A stretch of 64,000 nucleotides of DNA. It comes from Mytilus edulis (lineage: Eukaryota; Mollusca; Bivalvia; Mytilida; Mytilidae). The translations under genes and the position numbers were made by a program. Positions 38,500-49,240 of the stretch are shown here, one piece after another. The notes below the pieces were generated by a model. It saw only the letters and a list, made by a program, of their open reading frames with translations. It was not told where the DNA came from and ran no database searches. Every line of letters begins with the position of its first letter. Within the stretch, counting starts at the first letter, position 1. The DNA is taken from contig NC_092348.1 in NCBI RefSeq assembly GCF_963676685.1, positions 29,053,386-29,117,385 on the forward strand. The letters run 5' to 3'.

Positions 38500-39780
38500 G
38501 TTGAGCCTGATACTTTTGTCGTAGAAAGCTCAACATAGGGATAGTGATCATGCAGCGGTATTAGCTAACTTCTTAAAAGCTTTATATTTTATAGGTGGAA
38601 GACCTGGATTCTTCATACTTTTTATATGGATGCCTCATGTTACGAAGTTTCTCTCAGTCACATGTCCAATGTTCTTGATCTCATTTTCATGGTTTAATGA
38701 CTACTTGAAAAAAAAGTAAAGATTTTTTGTAATGGTAAATTCTCTCTTATTATAAGTATATAGTAGGATAACTATATTTGGTATGTGCGTACCAGTCAAG
38801 GTCCTCATGCCCGTTAGACAGGTTTCATTTGACCTCGACCTCATTTCATGGATCAGTGAACAAGATTATGTTTTGGTGGTCAAGTCCATGTCTCAGATAC
38901 TATAAGCAATAGGTGTAGTATATTCGGTGTATGGAAGGACTGTAAGGTGTACATGTCCAACTGGTAGGAATCATCTGACCTTCACCTCATTTTCATGGTT
39001 CAGTGGTTATATAAATATGAAGATGTGGTATGATTGCCAATGAGACAACTATCCACAAAAGACTAAAATGACACAGACATTAACAACTATAGGTCACTGT
39101 ACGGCCTTCAACAATGAGCAAAGCCCATACCACATAGTCAGCTATAAAAGGCCCCGATAAGACAATGTAAAACAATTCAAACGAGAAAACTAGCGGCCTT
39201 ATTAATGTAAAAAAAAACCAACAAAAAAACAAATATTTTACACATAAACAAACGGCAACCCCTGAATTACAGGCTCCTGACTTAGGACATGCACATACAT
39301 AAATTATGTGGCGTGGTTAAACATGTAAGAGGGATCCCAACCCTCCCTCTAACCTGGGACAGTGGTATAACAGTACAACATAACAGTTAAGTTTTTGTGT
39401 TTTGGTCTGTTTTTCTTATACTGTATGCAATAGGTCAACTATATTTGGTGTATGGAAACATTTTATGATCTATGTCAGTCGAGCAGGTTTTATTTGACCT
39501 TGACCTCATTTTGTCAGTTCATTGCTCAGTGTTAAGTTTTTGTGTTTTGGTCTGTTTTTCTTAAACTATAAGCAAAAGGTCAACTATGTATGTTATATGG
39601 ATGAATTGTTAGCTGTACATGCCTGTCTGGCATGGTTCATCTGACCTTGACTTCATTTTCATAGTCCATTGGTCAATGTTTAGTTTTCTTGGTTAATGTT
39701 AAGTTTATGTGGCAGTTGTAATAAAGCTTTATATTTAGGACTATCAACATAATATCAATGATTGGTAAAGAAAGCGAGGG
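38500..39780 (+). repeat. Repeat cluster with dispersed fragment inside
   Basis: Reiterated words (TGACCTCATTTTCATGGTTC, AAGTTTTTGTGTTTTGGTCT, GGTCAACTATATTTGGTGTA) recur at about 38690, 38820, 38990, 39400, 39500 and 39640. A different repeat is inserted at 39003-39381, with GATGTGGTATGATTGCCAAT, CAATGAGCAAAGCCCATACC and AGCTATAAAAGGCCCCGATA; fragments of it recur at 40615-40680 and 51830-51965. No gene seen. Confidence 0.6.
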
Positions 39781-40017
39781 CATTTCAGCGTGTGCACTCT
39801 TGTGGAAAACATAATTTATTTTTAACCCCGCCAATTTTCTTTATGTGCCTGTAATTCAATGATTGTTGTTTTGTGTCTGTCATATTCGTTGTTTGTAAAT
39901 CATTTTGTTATAAATTAGGCCATTAGTTATATTAATACGGTGTGGGTTTTTTCTCATTGTTGCAGGCCATATGGTTTCCTATAATTGCTTACAACCGGAC
40001 ATTTGTATACCATAATA

Positions 40018-40455
40018 CGTCCCGTCAAAATTTTGACGGGCGTATAAAAATGCTTATTTTGGCCCTTTTAGGGCCCCTAATTCCTTAACTATTCGGACCA
40101 AAACTCCTAAAATCGATCCTAACCTTCCCATTGTGGTCATTAACCTTGTGTTTTATTCTATAGATTTCTATTTACTTATACTTAAGTTATTTTGCGAAAA
40201 CCAAGGAAAATGCTTATTTGGCCCTTTTTTGGCCCCTAATTCCTAAACTATAGGGACTGCAACCCCCAAAATCAATCCCAACCTTCCTTTAGTGGTATTG
40301 AACCTTCTGTTAAAAAATTATAGAGATCCATTTACTAAAACTAAAGATATTGTCCGGAAACTAAATGCGTCTTTGGAAGACGACGCAGACGACAACATCA
40401 TACCATTATACAACGCAAAATTTTTTTTGCGATCGTATAAAAATGTATTTAAAAA
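40018..40455 (-). repeat. Copy of the GGAAGGTTGGGATTGATTTT dispersed repeat
   Basis: On the minus strand it starts TTTTTATACGATCGCA (about 40450), passes a GTCGTCTGCGTCGTC run, then repeats of GGAAGGTTGGGATTGATTTT and TTAGGAATTAGGGGCCAAAA about 230 bases apart, and ends AAGCATTTTTATACGCC. The same modules form 52893-53540. A palindrome CAAAATTTTG sits in its end near 40026. Confidence 0.7.
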
Positions 40456-40568
40456 GACATTAATGTTACAAAATATACAAAATTGTAAGTTGTAGTACTT
40501 TTACAACAAAATTTTCAAAAAATAATCATAATGATTTAACAAGTATAACATGAAGGACTGACTGCTTT

Positions 40569-40869
40569 TTTATTATAAATTTAAACACAATTACACGTAT
40601 AAAAAAAATAATATGGAGATGGGGTATGATTGCCAATGAGACAAGTATGCAAGAGTTCAAATGAAGTGCATTTAATAGACAACCATACATTCTTCAACAA
40701 GGTATAAACCTGTTCATTAGATGTGCTACAATGTACATGAATAGTCTATTTTATTGTTTTCTCGGTTCACTTCAGTACAATAGGTTAATATTCAGTACAA
40801 AAGGTTAATAGACTTATAATGTTACTTGATATCTGTAATCATTATAAACATTTTCTAGTTTTCTTTATT
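40569..40869 (-). terminator. Candidate polyadenylation signals of the KIAA1143-like gene
   Basis: AATAAA hexamers on the minus strand at 40864-40869, 40750-40755 and 40569-40574, 150-450 bases after the stop at 41016. I cannot tell which is used. A repeat fragment (GATGGGGTATGATTGCCAAT) lies at 40618-40650. Confidence 0.4.
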
Positions 40870-41015
40870 TAACAGATTTCCAATCTCTCATTTCTCCTCA
40901 CAGTAGACAAGTTCTAACAATACTCGCAACCAGTATGCTAATTTCCAAAAAGTTCACTTCATCTTACGTATTTTAAAAATATTTCACATCAATTATACAT
41001 AAATAATAAATTATC

Positions 41016-44000
41016 TTAAGTGTCATCTTCATCTTCTTCATCTCCAAATGACAGTAATTTTTTGTCCTTCACTTTTTTAGAGTTTGATTGTAAAGCTTTG
41101 ATTGAGTCTTTCTTCTTTTTGGCTGAGCTTGTATTAAGATCTGATGTTGATTCACTTGATCTTTTCTCTGGCTTTTTAAAAGTGATTTTACCATCTGCAA
41201 TTGCTTCGTCTGAAAATAAAAATAAAAGAAGGTGATCTTGTTGTAATGTTTCCATGGAAAAGAAATATGAAAATAGATGTGTGAATACCCATGATGTAGC
41301 TTTATTGTAAAAAAGTCAGCAGAAAATTTGCCAAAACTTTATCAACTTGAATGAAGCACAAACATGCTCTCAATGTTTTTTTTGTTTTTTTTAAAGACTT
41401 GAAATACATTTATTGACAATCACCTGAATACAATTTTCCTTGTATAACCCAGGGAAGAATACACAAGGGGCCCTGTGTTTACAATGATCCAACGTCCAGG
41501 GATAAACGGTGGACTCTATTATATAAAAAAAAATCTATTTTATATTTTTTCCATACATAAGTTATACATTCATATTAATTACACAGATTGAGTTTGCGTA
41601 TAAATTATTCACAATATTCTACCAGTAAATAAAATACATCAAAAGTCCCCCAAAACACACTACAATCTACACAATAATTAAGGTCTTTCCTCTCCGTGAG
41701 TTTTTCTAATGTTTTTTTTTTCTTTTTCTTTTTTTTCTTCCAACATTTTTTTGACAGGGCCTCTTCCCCTTTCTGTTGAAGTTATCAAGACCAAATATGG
41801 ACCATCGATAGACCTCAAGATGCTCTCAATGTTATCATTTTACATTCATGCAGCAAAATTAAGCTTCCTGTTAGGTTTAACAAAAAAAATTCCTCACACT
41901 GTTTTATTCTAGAAGGACAGAATTATGGCAATGCATTAGTAACACAATACATGTATTACCTCGTCTATAAGGCCAAATAAAAATATATGTGTGGTTTCAG
42001 TAACCCTACCTTCCCTACTTTTTCGGCTTAAAAATAGCCTACCCTAAAGATTTTATTGTCATTTTTCATTAAGCACTGTTTAAGTCAGAATGTTGCTCAA
42101 ATAGACTCAATGTAAAAAAAAAAAAAAAAAAAAAAAAATCCCTGCATACCTACCCTAACTTTTTTTCAGATGTAACTGGAACCACACATACTTTTTTATT
42201 TGGCCTAAGTATAACCCTATCATAGGGAATAAAGATGTGCTTATAGAAATATTCCAGACAATAATGATCTGTTCCCTTTCTGATGTCTTTGTATTATTCC
42301 ACAATTATTTTCTATGTTTTGTTAAAATAACAACAAAAATTTACAGTTTCATCTTTGCAATGTATTGCAGCAGTAAAACAATAATAATAACCTATGGTGT
42401 CAATTGTACAATATGGACAGGTACATGTACAAATGTATATCAAAATGGTAAGCATGATCTTCAATGATTCTTTAGCTTTTTCAGTCTGGTTGCTGCTATA
42501 TCATTATCAAAATACCAATGACAATGCAATTAAAAATCACTGTTAAAAAGAACTTTAAATCAAAGGATCTAATCAATCATGATTTTTAGACCTTTATCAA
42601 AATAAACAGACTGCTTTTCACAATATAGCATTTTAAGCCTGACACTAGGATAAGCAATCTTCAATCAAAGAATCAATGCTAATTCAGTGCTTTACAAGAT
42701 CTTTTTTTTTATTTACTGGTTAACTTACCATCAGCTTTGCTATCTAGAACTTTCTGTTCAGTGTTTGCTTCATCAGCAGTTAGATCTCCCTTCTTCAGAA
42801 CTACAACCATTGGTTTCTCATCATCTTTCTCTGGTGAATCATCATCTTCATCAAAATCTGGCATTTTTGCTCTCTGAAAGAAAGAAATAAACCAAAATGT
42901 TATTTCTTTCTGTATATAAATTTTTAAGTAATATTAGATTTGTGTGATTAAGCAGTTTCTGAGAAATGAGCGCATAAATGCATGCACACACAGGTATGGA
43001 AGGTCAAGGTACTCACAAATATTGTACAGGGAATACTTATACATGTTATATGTACAAATGTACTGGAAGAACTCGCATTCATAATCTCAAACTATATACA
43101 TGTAGCTAGAATTTTAAAAATTACTTTTCAAGATTAACCCAAGTTAAAAATATTAAATTAATATTAGTAAATAAAATTTATTAAGAATAAAAAATTATTT
43201 ACAAAAGAGTGAAATAAAATCAAAATTATGTCTCTTTTTAAAACCTGTCTTCAACTGCATCATGAAAGTTTTGAATGATATACATGCATGACATGTCACA
43301 TGATTTTTTTTGTTTTCTTTATTATCAAATATAACAGTAAAAATATCTATTGGTCAGTTTTTGATAATTTATTCTAATCTCTAAATGCATGTACATAAAT
43401 AGGACATGAAACAACGTGTACACTGAATTCCTGAAAATCTCAAAAACTCAATTTGATTTCTAAAACAAAAGGATAAAATTGAGAAAGGAAATGGTGAATA
43501 TGTCAAAGCGACAACCACCCGATCATAGAGCAAACAACAGCCGAAGGCAACCAATGGGTCTTCAATGTAGCGAGAATTCCCGCACCCGTAGGTGTCCTTC
43601 AGCTGGCCCCTAAAATATGCATAATAGTACAGTGATAATGGACTTCATACATACATGTTTTACCTAAAAAAGAATTCAAGTTCAAGTTTTGTGTAGTTTT
43701 CAGATAAAACCATACTTGTCAACATGTACAACTGTATGTACATCAAATGCTTTGTATGTATGCTCCATAGCTAAATATAGGTTCTGTATCTTTTGTGTCT
43801 AATAAGAGGTATATATATAATAAATAGTGAGTAATGAGTACTTATTTTTAAATATACATGATATAAGGTCTTTATTTCTTTATGCAATTTTCTAAGATCT
43901 TTAGTTACTGATACTATGCTACATGGTTTTAGACCCCAATAAATGGCCAACATCCCAGGTTTTATGATCACTAATAAATGATTACCATTTGAAATTGAAC

Positions 44001-45469
44001 ATTGCAGAATGTTGCCATTATTCAGAGGATGTTACAGGTTTTACTGTCTTGCTGAAATCAAATTTCAGTTGAGGTATATTTGCTTACTGAATTGGTTAAA
44101 GTAAACCAATCCTAATTCAATTATTCATCGGGTCAATATTAATATTACACTGAACCATTTTCTGAAATCCTAGATCTTAAAAAAAAACTTATCATGCTAG
44201 TTGTATCCACTAATCATTTATTCAATATTAGTAGTTCTTGGTAAATTGCTAAAATGAATTTTATTTAAACAGGTTGGGAACAAACCCTCTATATGGTGAT
44301 TATACCTGTATAGAGGGATAATCCTTCTATAGAAGGGTTAAATTGTCCCTCTATAGAGGGGTATTTTTGTTTAGACTGGATTTAAATAAAAATAGGGCAG
44401 AATGGCATTCTCTACTTATTATAGCAGTAACCTGGAACAGTTGATGCACCAATTGATGTACTTAATTTAATATGTACATGCCCAGTTTGATGCTTATCTG
44501 ACTAAATATAAAATCTATTGTTCACCATGATTGAAAGCTGTGATGATCAGGTAAATTCTGCTCACTTATGCCTCACTGAACAGAATTTCTATTGTTAGAT
44601 TTAACATGAAATTTAAAGGTCAACTATTCCTTTTGTTGTTGATCAGGTGTTCAGATAGGTCTGAGACTACTATAACACAGTAGTCTCAGGATTATAGGTA
44701 TACAAGAGATTGCAAATTTTGTTACTTTAGCAGAAAACTGGTTATCCTAATTTTTAGTAAAGTGCATACCGGTATATATAATATACATGTATGTTGATGC
44801 ATATAATGCTAGAGATTATAGCCAATCTAACTAGAAAATGCCATTCTGCCCTAATTTGCTTTAAATCCAGTGCAAACAAAAATACCCCTCTATAGAGAGA
44901 TAATTTTATCCCTCTAAAGAAGGATTATCCCTCTATACAGGTATAATCACCATACAGGGGGTTGGTTTGTTCCCAACCTGTTAAAGAATTTGCTTTCAGT
45001 TTGTATTCATTTTAGTATCTTTGTATAGTAATAAAATCATCTCTTTTCTAAGATGTCATTAAATGATAATTTTTCTTTGAATAATATCAGAGGCTTATCT
45101 AGAGGGGCAGGAACCCCACCCCATCCTTTAGTTGGAAAATGTATCTTGGTTATATAGGGAAGCAATATAGCATTACTGGAATGGGCCTTATGAAAATTTG
45201 TGGATCCGCCACTGAATGTCTTAGTAATGAATATCTCTAACATATTTTACAGTATCAATATTTAGTAATGACAAATGAAGGTAATGTTGTACTCAAGGAG
45301 ACTGTCTTTACTGGAAGTGGAAAGCATTATAAGTACTGCAAAAGACAACTGTCCAGTCCTTAACCTTTGCATTGACGTCTACATCTTCTTTGTATCCTAC
45401 GTTCTCTTTAAATTTTTGTATAAAAGCTGGTTCATTTTTCACATAGGAAATTGCATTTTTCTTTGACAT
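41016..45469 (-). CDS. KIAA1143: KIAA1143-like (DUF4604 family) small acidic/lysine-rich protein
   Basis: Complete three-exon gene: 45365-45469, 42729-42873, 41016-41209, giving 147 residues (vertebrate KIAA1143 is about 154). Exon 1 is MSKKNAISYVKNEPAFIQKF then KENVGYKEDVDVNAK, matching the family N-terminus MSKxNxxSYVxxxEPAFLxxFKExVGY. Exon 2 holds an acidic run and KPMVVVLKKGDLTADEA, the family core. Exon 3 has IADGKITFKKPEK, a Lys-rich stretch, and ends KKLLSFGDEEDEDD, the family terminus. Introns are 2,491 and 1,519 bases, GT/AG, phases 0 and 1. Function is not established in the family as far as I know; composition suggests a disordered nuclear protein. The start is the family ATG; an upstream in-frame ATG at 45578-45580 exists but its 37-residue extension is not family-like. 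Convergent with HYDIN and divergent from the MEP-1-like gene. Confidence 0.9.
41971..42205. mobile_element. 235-bp MITE with GGCCAAATA ends and TAA duplication
   Basis: GGCCAAATAAAAATATATGT at the left and ATACTTTTTTATTTGGCC at the right are inverted repeats extending about 50 bases (GTGTGGTTTCAGTAACCCTACC against the inverse). TAA flanks both ends (41968-41970 and 42206-42208). G/C-rich ends with a TWA target fit PIF/Harbinger-type MITEs. A run of about 24 A lies at 42116-42139. In intron 2 of the KIAA1143-like gene. Confidence 0.78.
43463..43617 (+). repeat. Dispersed repeat copy, inverse of 28900-29067
   Basis: AAATTGAGAAAGGAAATGGT, GTCAAAGCGACAACCACCCG and GTAGGTGTCCTTCAGCTGGC are the inverse of the copy at 28640-29068. 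In intron 1 of the KIAA1143-like gene. Confidence 0.65.
44270..44982. mobile_element. 713-bp element with about 150-bp inverted ends
   Basis: Left end CAGGTTGGGAACAAACCCTC and right end GGTTTGTTCCCAACCTG; the similarity continues inward about 150 bases to GGGCAGAATGGCATT / AATGCCATTCTGCCC. Direct repeat TTAAA flanks the CAGG/CCTG ends (44265-44269 and 44981-44985), though TAA or TTAA duplications are also compatible. Each arm carries further small palindromes such as CCCTCTATAGAGGG and CCTTCTATAGAAGG. The centre (about 400 bases) has no coding capacity, so it is non-autonomous. In intron 1 of the KIAA1143-like gene. Confidence 0.85.
45091..45216. repeat. Right-end fragment of the GGATCCGCC element family
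   Basis: Runs from AGAGGGGCAGGAACCCCACC to TTTGTGGATCCGCCACTG; TTGGTTATATAGGGAAGCAA is shared with 46071-46100. Same terminal motif as the element at 1929-2057. Confidence 0.5.
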
Positions 45470-45739
45470 CGTTTTTGTTTTTCTCAGGGCCTTTAATGGA
45501 GGGGAAGCGTAATGATACAAATGATGGTGTATGTACCGAGGATCTTCCTCCGTTTTATTTGGAGCACAACTGATACACAATTCTACAATTAATATTTTAT
45601 GACTTAAATACTTCTAAAATAATTAAAGAGGGAGTCATTATAGATATGCATAAGGTTTGAACAGCTTATGTTAAGACTCCTTTAATTATATATTCTTTTA
45701 TTGACAATATATACAATGTATGTGGTTTTTAGCTTGATT

Positions 45740-45880
45740 CTGACCAATGCTTATATTCCAAATATATATGTATATGCCTCTATTGTTGTTGTTACCAATT
45801 ATGTAAATCAATTGTATCTGATTGTATGCCCTTTATGGGCCCTGTAATTTGGGAAATAAAAAAAAATATTCTATAGGCCT
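45740..45880 (+). mobile_element. LINE 3'-end fragment
   Basis: TTGTATGCCCTTTATGGGCCCTG followed by TAATTTGGGAAATAAA and an A-rich run resembles the 3' tail of the LINE remnant at 46607-46980 (CTGTATGCCCCTTGTGGGCC then TTAATTGG and AGTAAAA). Too short to classify. Confidence 0.45.
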
Positions 45881-46026
45881 CAGTACAGCTGAGATGCTTT
45901 ATGGAATGTTCCATCTGATGATCGGTTATTCAGATCATGCAAATCTATCTTGATCTGGTAGATATAGATTTGTTGCATTGGAAATAATACCAAATCTCCA
46001 TATTTTATATTAATTAACTTTCAAGC

Positions 46027-46160
46027 ATAGGCGGATCCAGGGGCCGTGAGGGGCGCCTCCCCTTTTCGTGGGAAAATTTGGTTGATTATATAGGGAATCA
46101 CTGAAGCATGACTGGAGCCCCCCTTTTTAGGTCAGTCAGAGCCTAGATACTAAAATGATC
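46027..46160. repeat. Left-end copy of the GGCGGATCCAGG element family
   Basis: Begins AGGCGGATCCAGGGGCCGTG, has TTGGTTGATTATATAGGGAA and a C-rich arm (GAGCCCCCCTTTTTAGG). The inverted right end is not evident, so it is diverged or truncated. Confidence 0.5.
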
Positions 46161-46558
46161 TTCACGGATGGTCTACAGAACCATGACTAGAAACGACACT
46201 GAATTTGAAATATCTTAATAAAATAAACACAATCATATAAGGTTTTTGTACGCCCGCGGATTAAGATCAAACAGCCCGGCTGTGTTCATCCTTAATTGCT
46301 AGCTACTTGTGTTTAAATGTATACCATCAAAATAAGGAGATGTGGTAAGCTATTGGCTATATCCACTCATGCAAAACGTCTACAACGAGTCAGAGATAAA
46401 ATATGGGTACACATTGCCGCGGCGCCGAAATAAAATGATTTTAAAGCCAAACATAAAAAGGTTTATAACTTAGAAACGTATTTTTTTTTTTAATTAATGC
46501 AAGATAATGCAAATCGTAAACATCTCCATTGTTTTGAAATTAAAACCAATAAGAATAA

Positions 46559-47268
46559 GGGACGACATCAAAAGTTCAATGTAGGATAAAAAAAAACTTA
46601 ATTCACATAATGCTCCTCTGGCTGTGTTGAAGATGAAATCCATTTTTTAACTAACTGTGAAAATTTTAAATCAGATAGAGATGCTCTCTTTGACTTTGTT
46701 TGCCAAAGAATTCCAAATTTTTCTATACTTGATAATCAACATAAATTTATTTATTTATTAAACTGTGAAGACAATCAGGTCCTTAATGCTGTTGGTAAAT
46801 TTATCATTTTAAAGTGAATATGAGTTAGTAATTGTATTGTAACTGTATGTAAAAAATTGTTTGTATCTATGTATCTATGCAAATCAATATTCTTTTTCCT
46901 TATTCATGTATGCTCTGTATGCCCCTTGTGGGCCCTTAATTGGAAGTAAAATGTGTTCTGTTCTTTTCTGTTCTGTTCATAGTTTTTTCACTGACCCCCA
47001 CCCTAAACTGGACCCCTGTTGTGTTCACTTATCGCTACACTTCGGTGCGAAGCTACAGATAGAACGGCGAACCAGTTTAACCCCCCCCCCCCCCCCCCCC
47101 TCTTTCCTCTTAACTTAATCTGGGAAAAATTGATTTACCAATAGGGATATGTATATAAATCGATTTTAGATATACAAAACTCGCAGAATTTTACCACCCC
47201 CCCTCCCTCACCCCCAAACTATTTGATTTAAGTTTTTTTATCCTACATCGATCTTTTGATGTCGTCCC
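46559..47268. mobile_element. 710-bp MITE (GGGACGACATC ends, TAA duplication) carrying a LINE remnant
   Basis: GGGACGACATCAAAAGTTCA at the left and GATCTTTTGATGTCGTCCC-type end at the right are inverted repeats extending about 42 bases (to AGGATAAAAAAA / TTTTTTTATCCT). TAA flanks each side (46556-46558 and 47269-47271). Inside sits a LINE 3' fragment (46607-46980) and a C20 run (47081-47100). TAA target and GGG terminus again suggest a PIF/Harbinger-like origin, by inference. Confidence 0.75.
46607..46985 (+). pseudogene. 5'-truncated LINE remnant: C-terminal reverse-transcriptase region
   Basis: From about 46610 the plus strand reads CSSGCVEDEIHFLTNCENFK, then SDRDALFDFVCQRIPNF and ends LNAVGKFIILK-stop at 46815-46817. 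The C-x-G-x-x-E-D-E-x-H-F-L-x-x-C motif is the zinc-knuckle-like C-terminus typical of non-LTR retrotransposon polyproteins. A 3' tail of reiterated TTCTG/GTTCTGTTC at about 46955-46980 follows. No endonuclease or RT catalytic region is present; it is a dead 5'-truncated copy. Confidence 0.75.
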
Positions 47269-47596
47269 TAAGACAGCTGATCAACAACAAAAAACGAATT
47301 AGACAGTAATCCTTATAATTACTTATATGATTTATCACACAACAACAAAGTACGACAGAAAACACATACCAAGGACAATGTCAAGCTCTATTGAAGTCGA
47401 CCCGTGACTTGACAAGTTCTGTACAATTATCATTCAAGAAAACATATACAAACCGCTGACATGGATGGGATATATGGCACAGACCGAGGCATAGACACAT
47501 TAATACGATTTACCTAGTCTTTTGGGCATCCCCTTTTTATATAATTCCAAACATCTGAATTACAAATTAAAAGTACATGCATACATAATTGGAAAT

Positions 47597-48070
47597 TCAT
47601 TTAATAATAATAATAATAATAATAATAAAATTCTTTATTTAACGAAGGTAACATATTTAACAATTACATGTTAATCTTCCATGAGGCCTTCAAAAACTAT
47701 TAATACAAATAGAAAACAGAAAGAAAAAAAATACATACAAAATAAAATACATACTACAGTTAAATATAGCAGCTTAAATATTGAATAAGTACATATGCAT
47801 TCAGTAGAAGAAGAAATACTTTAGTTTCGTGCATCTTTATTCTGTTCAGTTAGAAAATAGTTTGAGCAGTTGGTCTTAAATGTATCTAAATTATCTATTT
47901 CTTTAATATTATTTGGTAAATTATTCCAGGTAATAAGACCAGAATATTTAAATGTTCTTTTAAAAAAAAATCAGAATTAGGTCTTGGTACATGAAGAAGT
48001 CCTGATGTTGTCGACCTCAGACAGTAATAACTTACGGTATATGTAAAGTTCTTGCATGCGTATATTATTA
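47597..48070 (-). pseudogene. 5'-truncated LINE remnant on minus strand with (TTA)n tail
   Basis: On the minus strand, from about 48062, one reads YCLRSTTSGLLHVPRPNSDF, then after a one-base slip at the A/T run near 47962, TFKYSGLITWNNLPNNIKEI and DNLDTFKTNCSNYFLTEQNK, ending at the TAA at 47821-47823. The LRS ... VPR ... FxYSGxxxWNxLPxxIK motif is the conserved C-terminus of many CR1/Jockey-type LINE reverse-transcriptase proteins. The element then runs to an (ATA)n microsatellite at 47607-47629, its probable 3' tail. Frameshifted and lacking the catalytic core. Confidence 0.75.
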
Positions 48071-48974
48071 TAGTGAGATATGTTTGTATTGAACTATTTA
48101 AAAAAAATCCAATGCTCGATCCAATGATCTATTCTAATACAAAAATTGAAATACCAAAATTATAACACGCTATCTAACAATTTTTAAGGTAAAAGACATG
48201 CAGCACCTTAATTCCGGCCTGGTATATTGTTACGCTTGGAACATTCAATCAATCAAACAAAACGTGTAAGCTTAGCGAGGTCAAAATGAACACACTGCAT
48301 GCCTTAATTAATGTTTTCCTGTTCCTATATAAACAATGAACCATGAATTCCGGGTTTTGGAGAAATTTAGTATTTTACTATTTATTGAAACTTTTTTTCT
48401 AAACCATATTTTTTATAGAGTTTATAAAGCTCCTCAGTGGGGGTGTCCAAATAATCCCACAATCCGGCACAATCTTTAGACAATATTATCACATTAACAT
48501 TAATTAGTATTTTAAACAAGATAATTACATAATCAAAAATACAGTCCTATATCTAGATTATTGAATAATCACATAATTATGAAATATTTTATCTGGTAAT
48601 GAAATAATCACTCAATAAAACGGCGAAGTAATAACATAAACGGCACTCCACAAGGTCCACAAGGAGGCTCATATAATATATAGAAATAATATTTATCATG
48701 TCACATTAATTTATAACGTATCGAAAATATGTCAGGCTTCTGAGGTTACCGTAGTACCTCATGTCAAAGCTCTAAGTCAGCAATGCAGTAGTCATTTTCA
48801 AACTCAAAAGCGTGCTAAATGAAATTCAAAATAACGAAATTTGTCAGGCTACAAGAAACAGCTAATAGAGTTCACCTTTCAAAAGTAAAAATGACGCTAT
48901 TAGATAAAACGAGAATACAATTTTATTCAGTCTAATTTTTTCGTTTCTCAAACAGTGAAAACCCTTGAGAATGA

Positions 48975-49240
48975 GGATACCTTCAAAAAAAGCAAAAACG
49001 TCAACTCTATTTGACGTCATTTGACCTAATTTGCGCATCACGTGACTTTATTTGACGTCATATAACGATGGATTTATAATGAATGACGTTTCATATATAA
49101 GATAGCTGATTGGTTTCAAGAATAAATTATATACTGCGCATGCTTACGTTGGCAGATCTCAATACATCACGTGACTTGGTTGTCGCCATATTGGAGCACA
49201 AGTCGATACCATTGTGAATGGTGGGAACATACCAGTGCTA
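48975..49240. promoter_or_regulatory. Candidate CRE/E-box promoter patch between divergent genes
   Basis: Two perfect palindromic CREs TGACGTCA (49012-49019, 49053-49060), two CACGTG E-boxes in the shared context CATCACGTGACTT (49039-49044, 49168-49173), and GTCGCCATATTGG (49182-49194), a YY1-like word. GC and CpG are higher than in the surroundings. It could be the promoter and first exon of the MEP-1-like gene, whose 5' exon(s) are missing, or of a non-coding transcript. No TATA box or defined start is visible. Confidence 0.4.

Noticed and set aside
45470..45580. 37-residue upstream extension of the KIAA1143-like protein
   Set aside because: An in-frame ATG exists, but the family start MSKKN is at 45469 and the extension has no family similarity.
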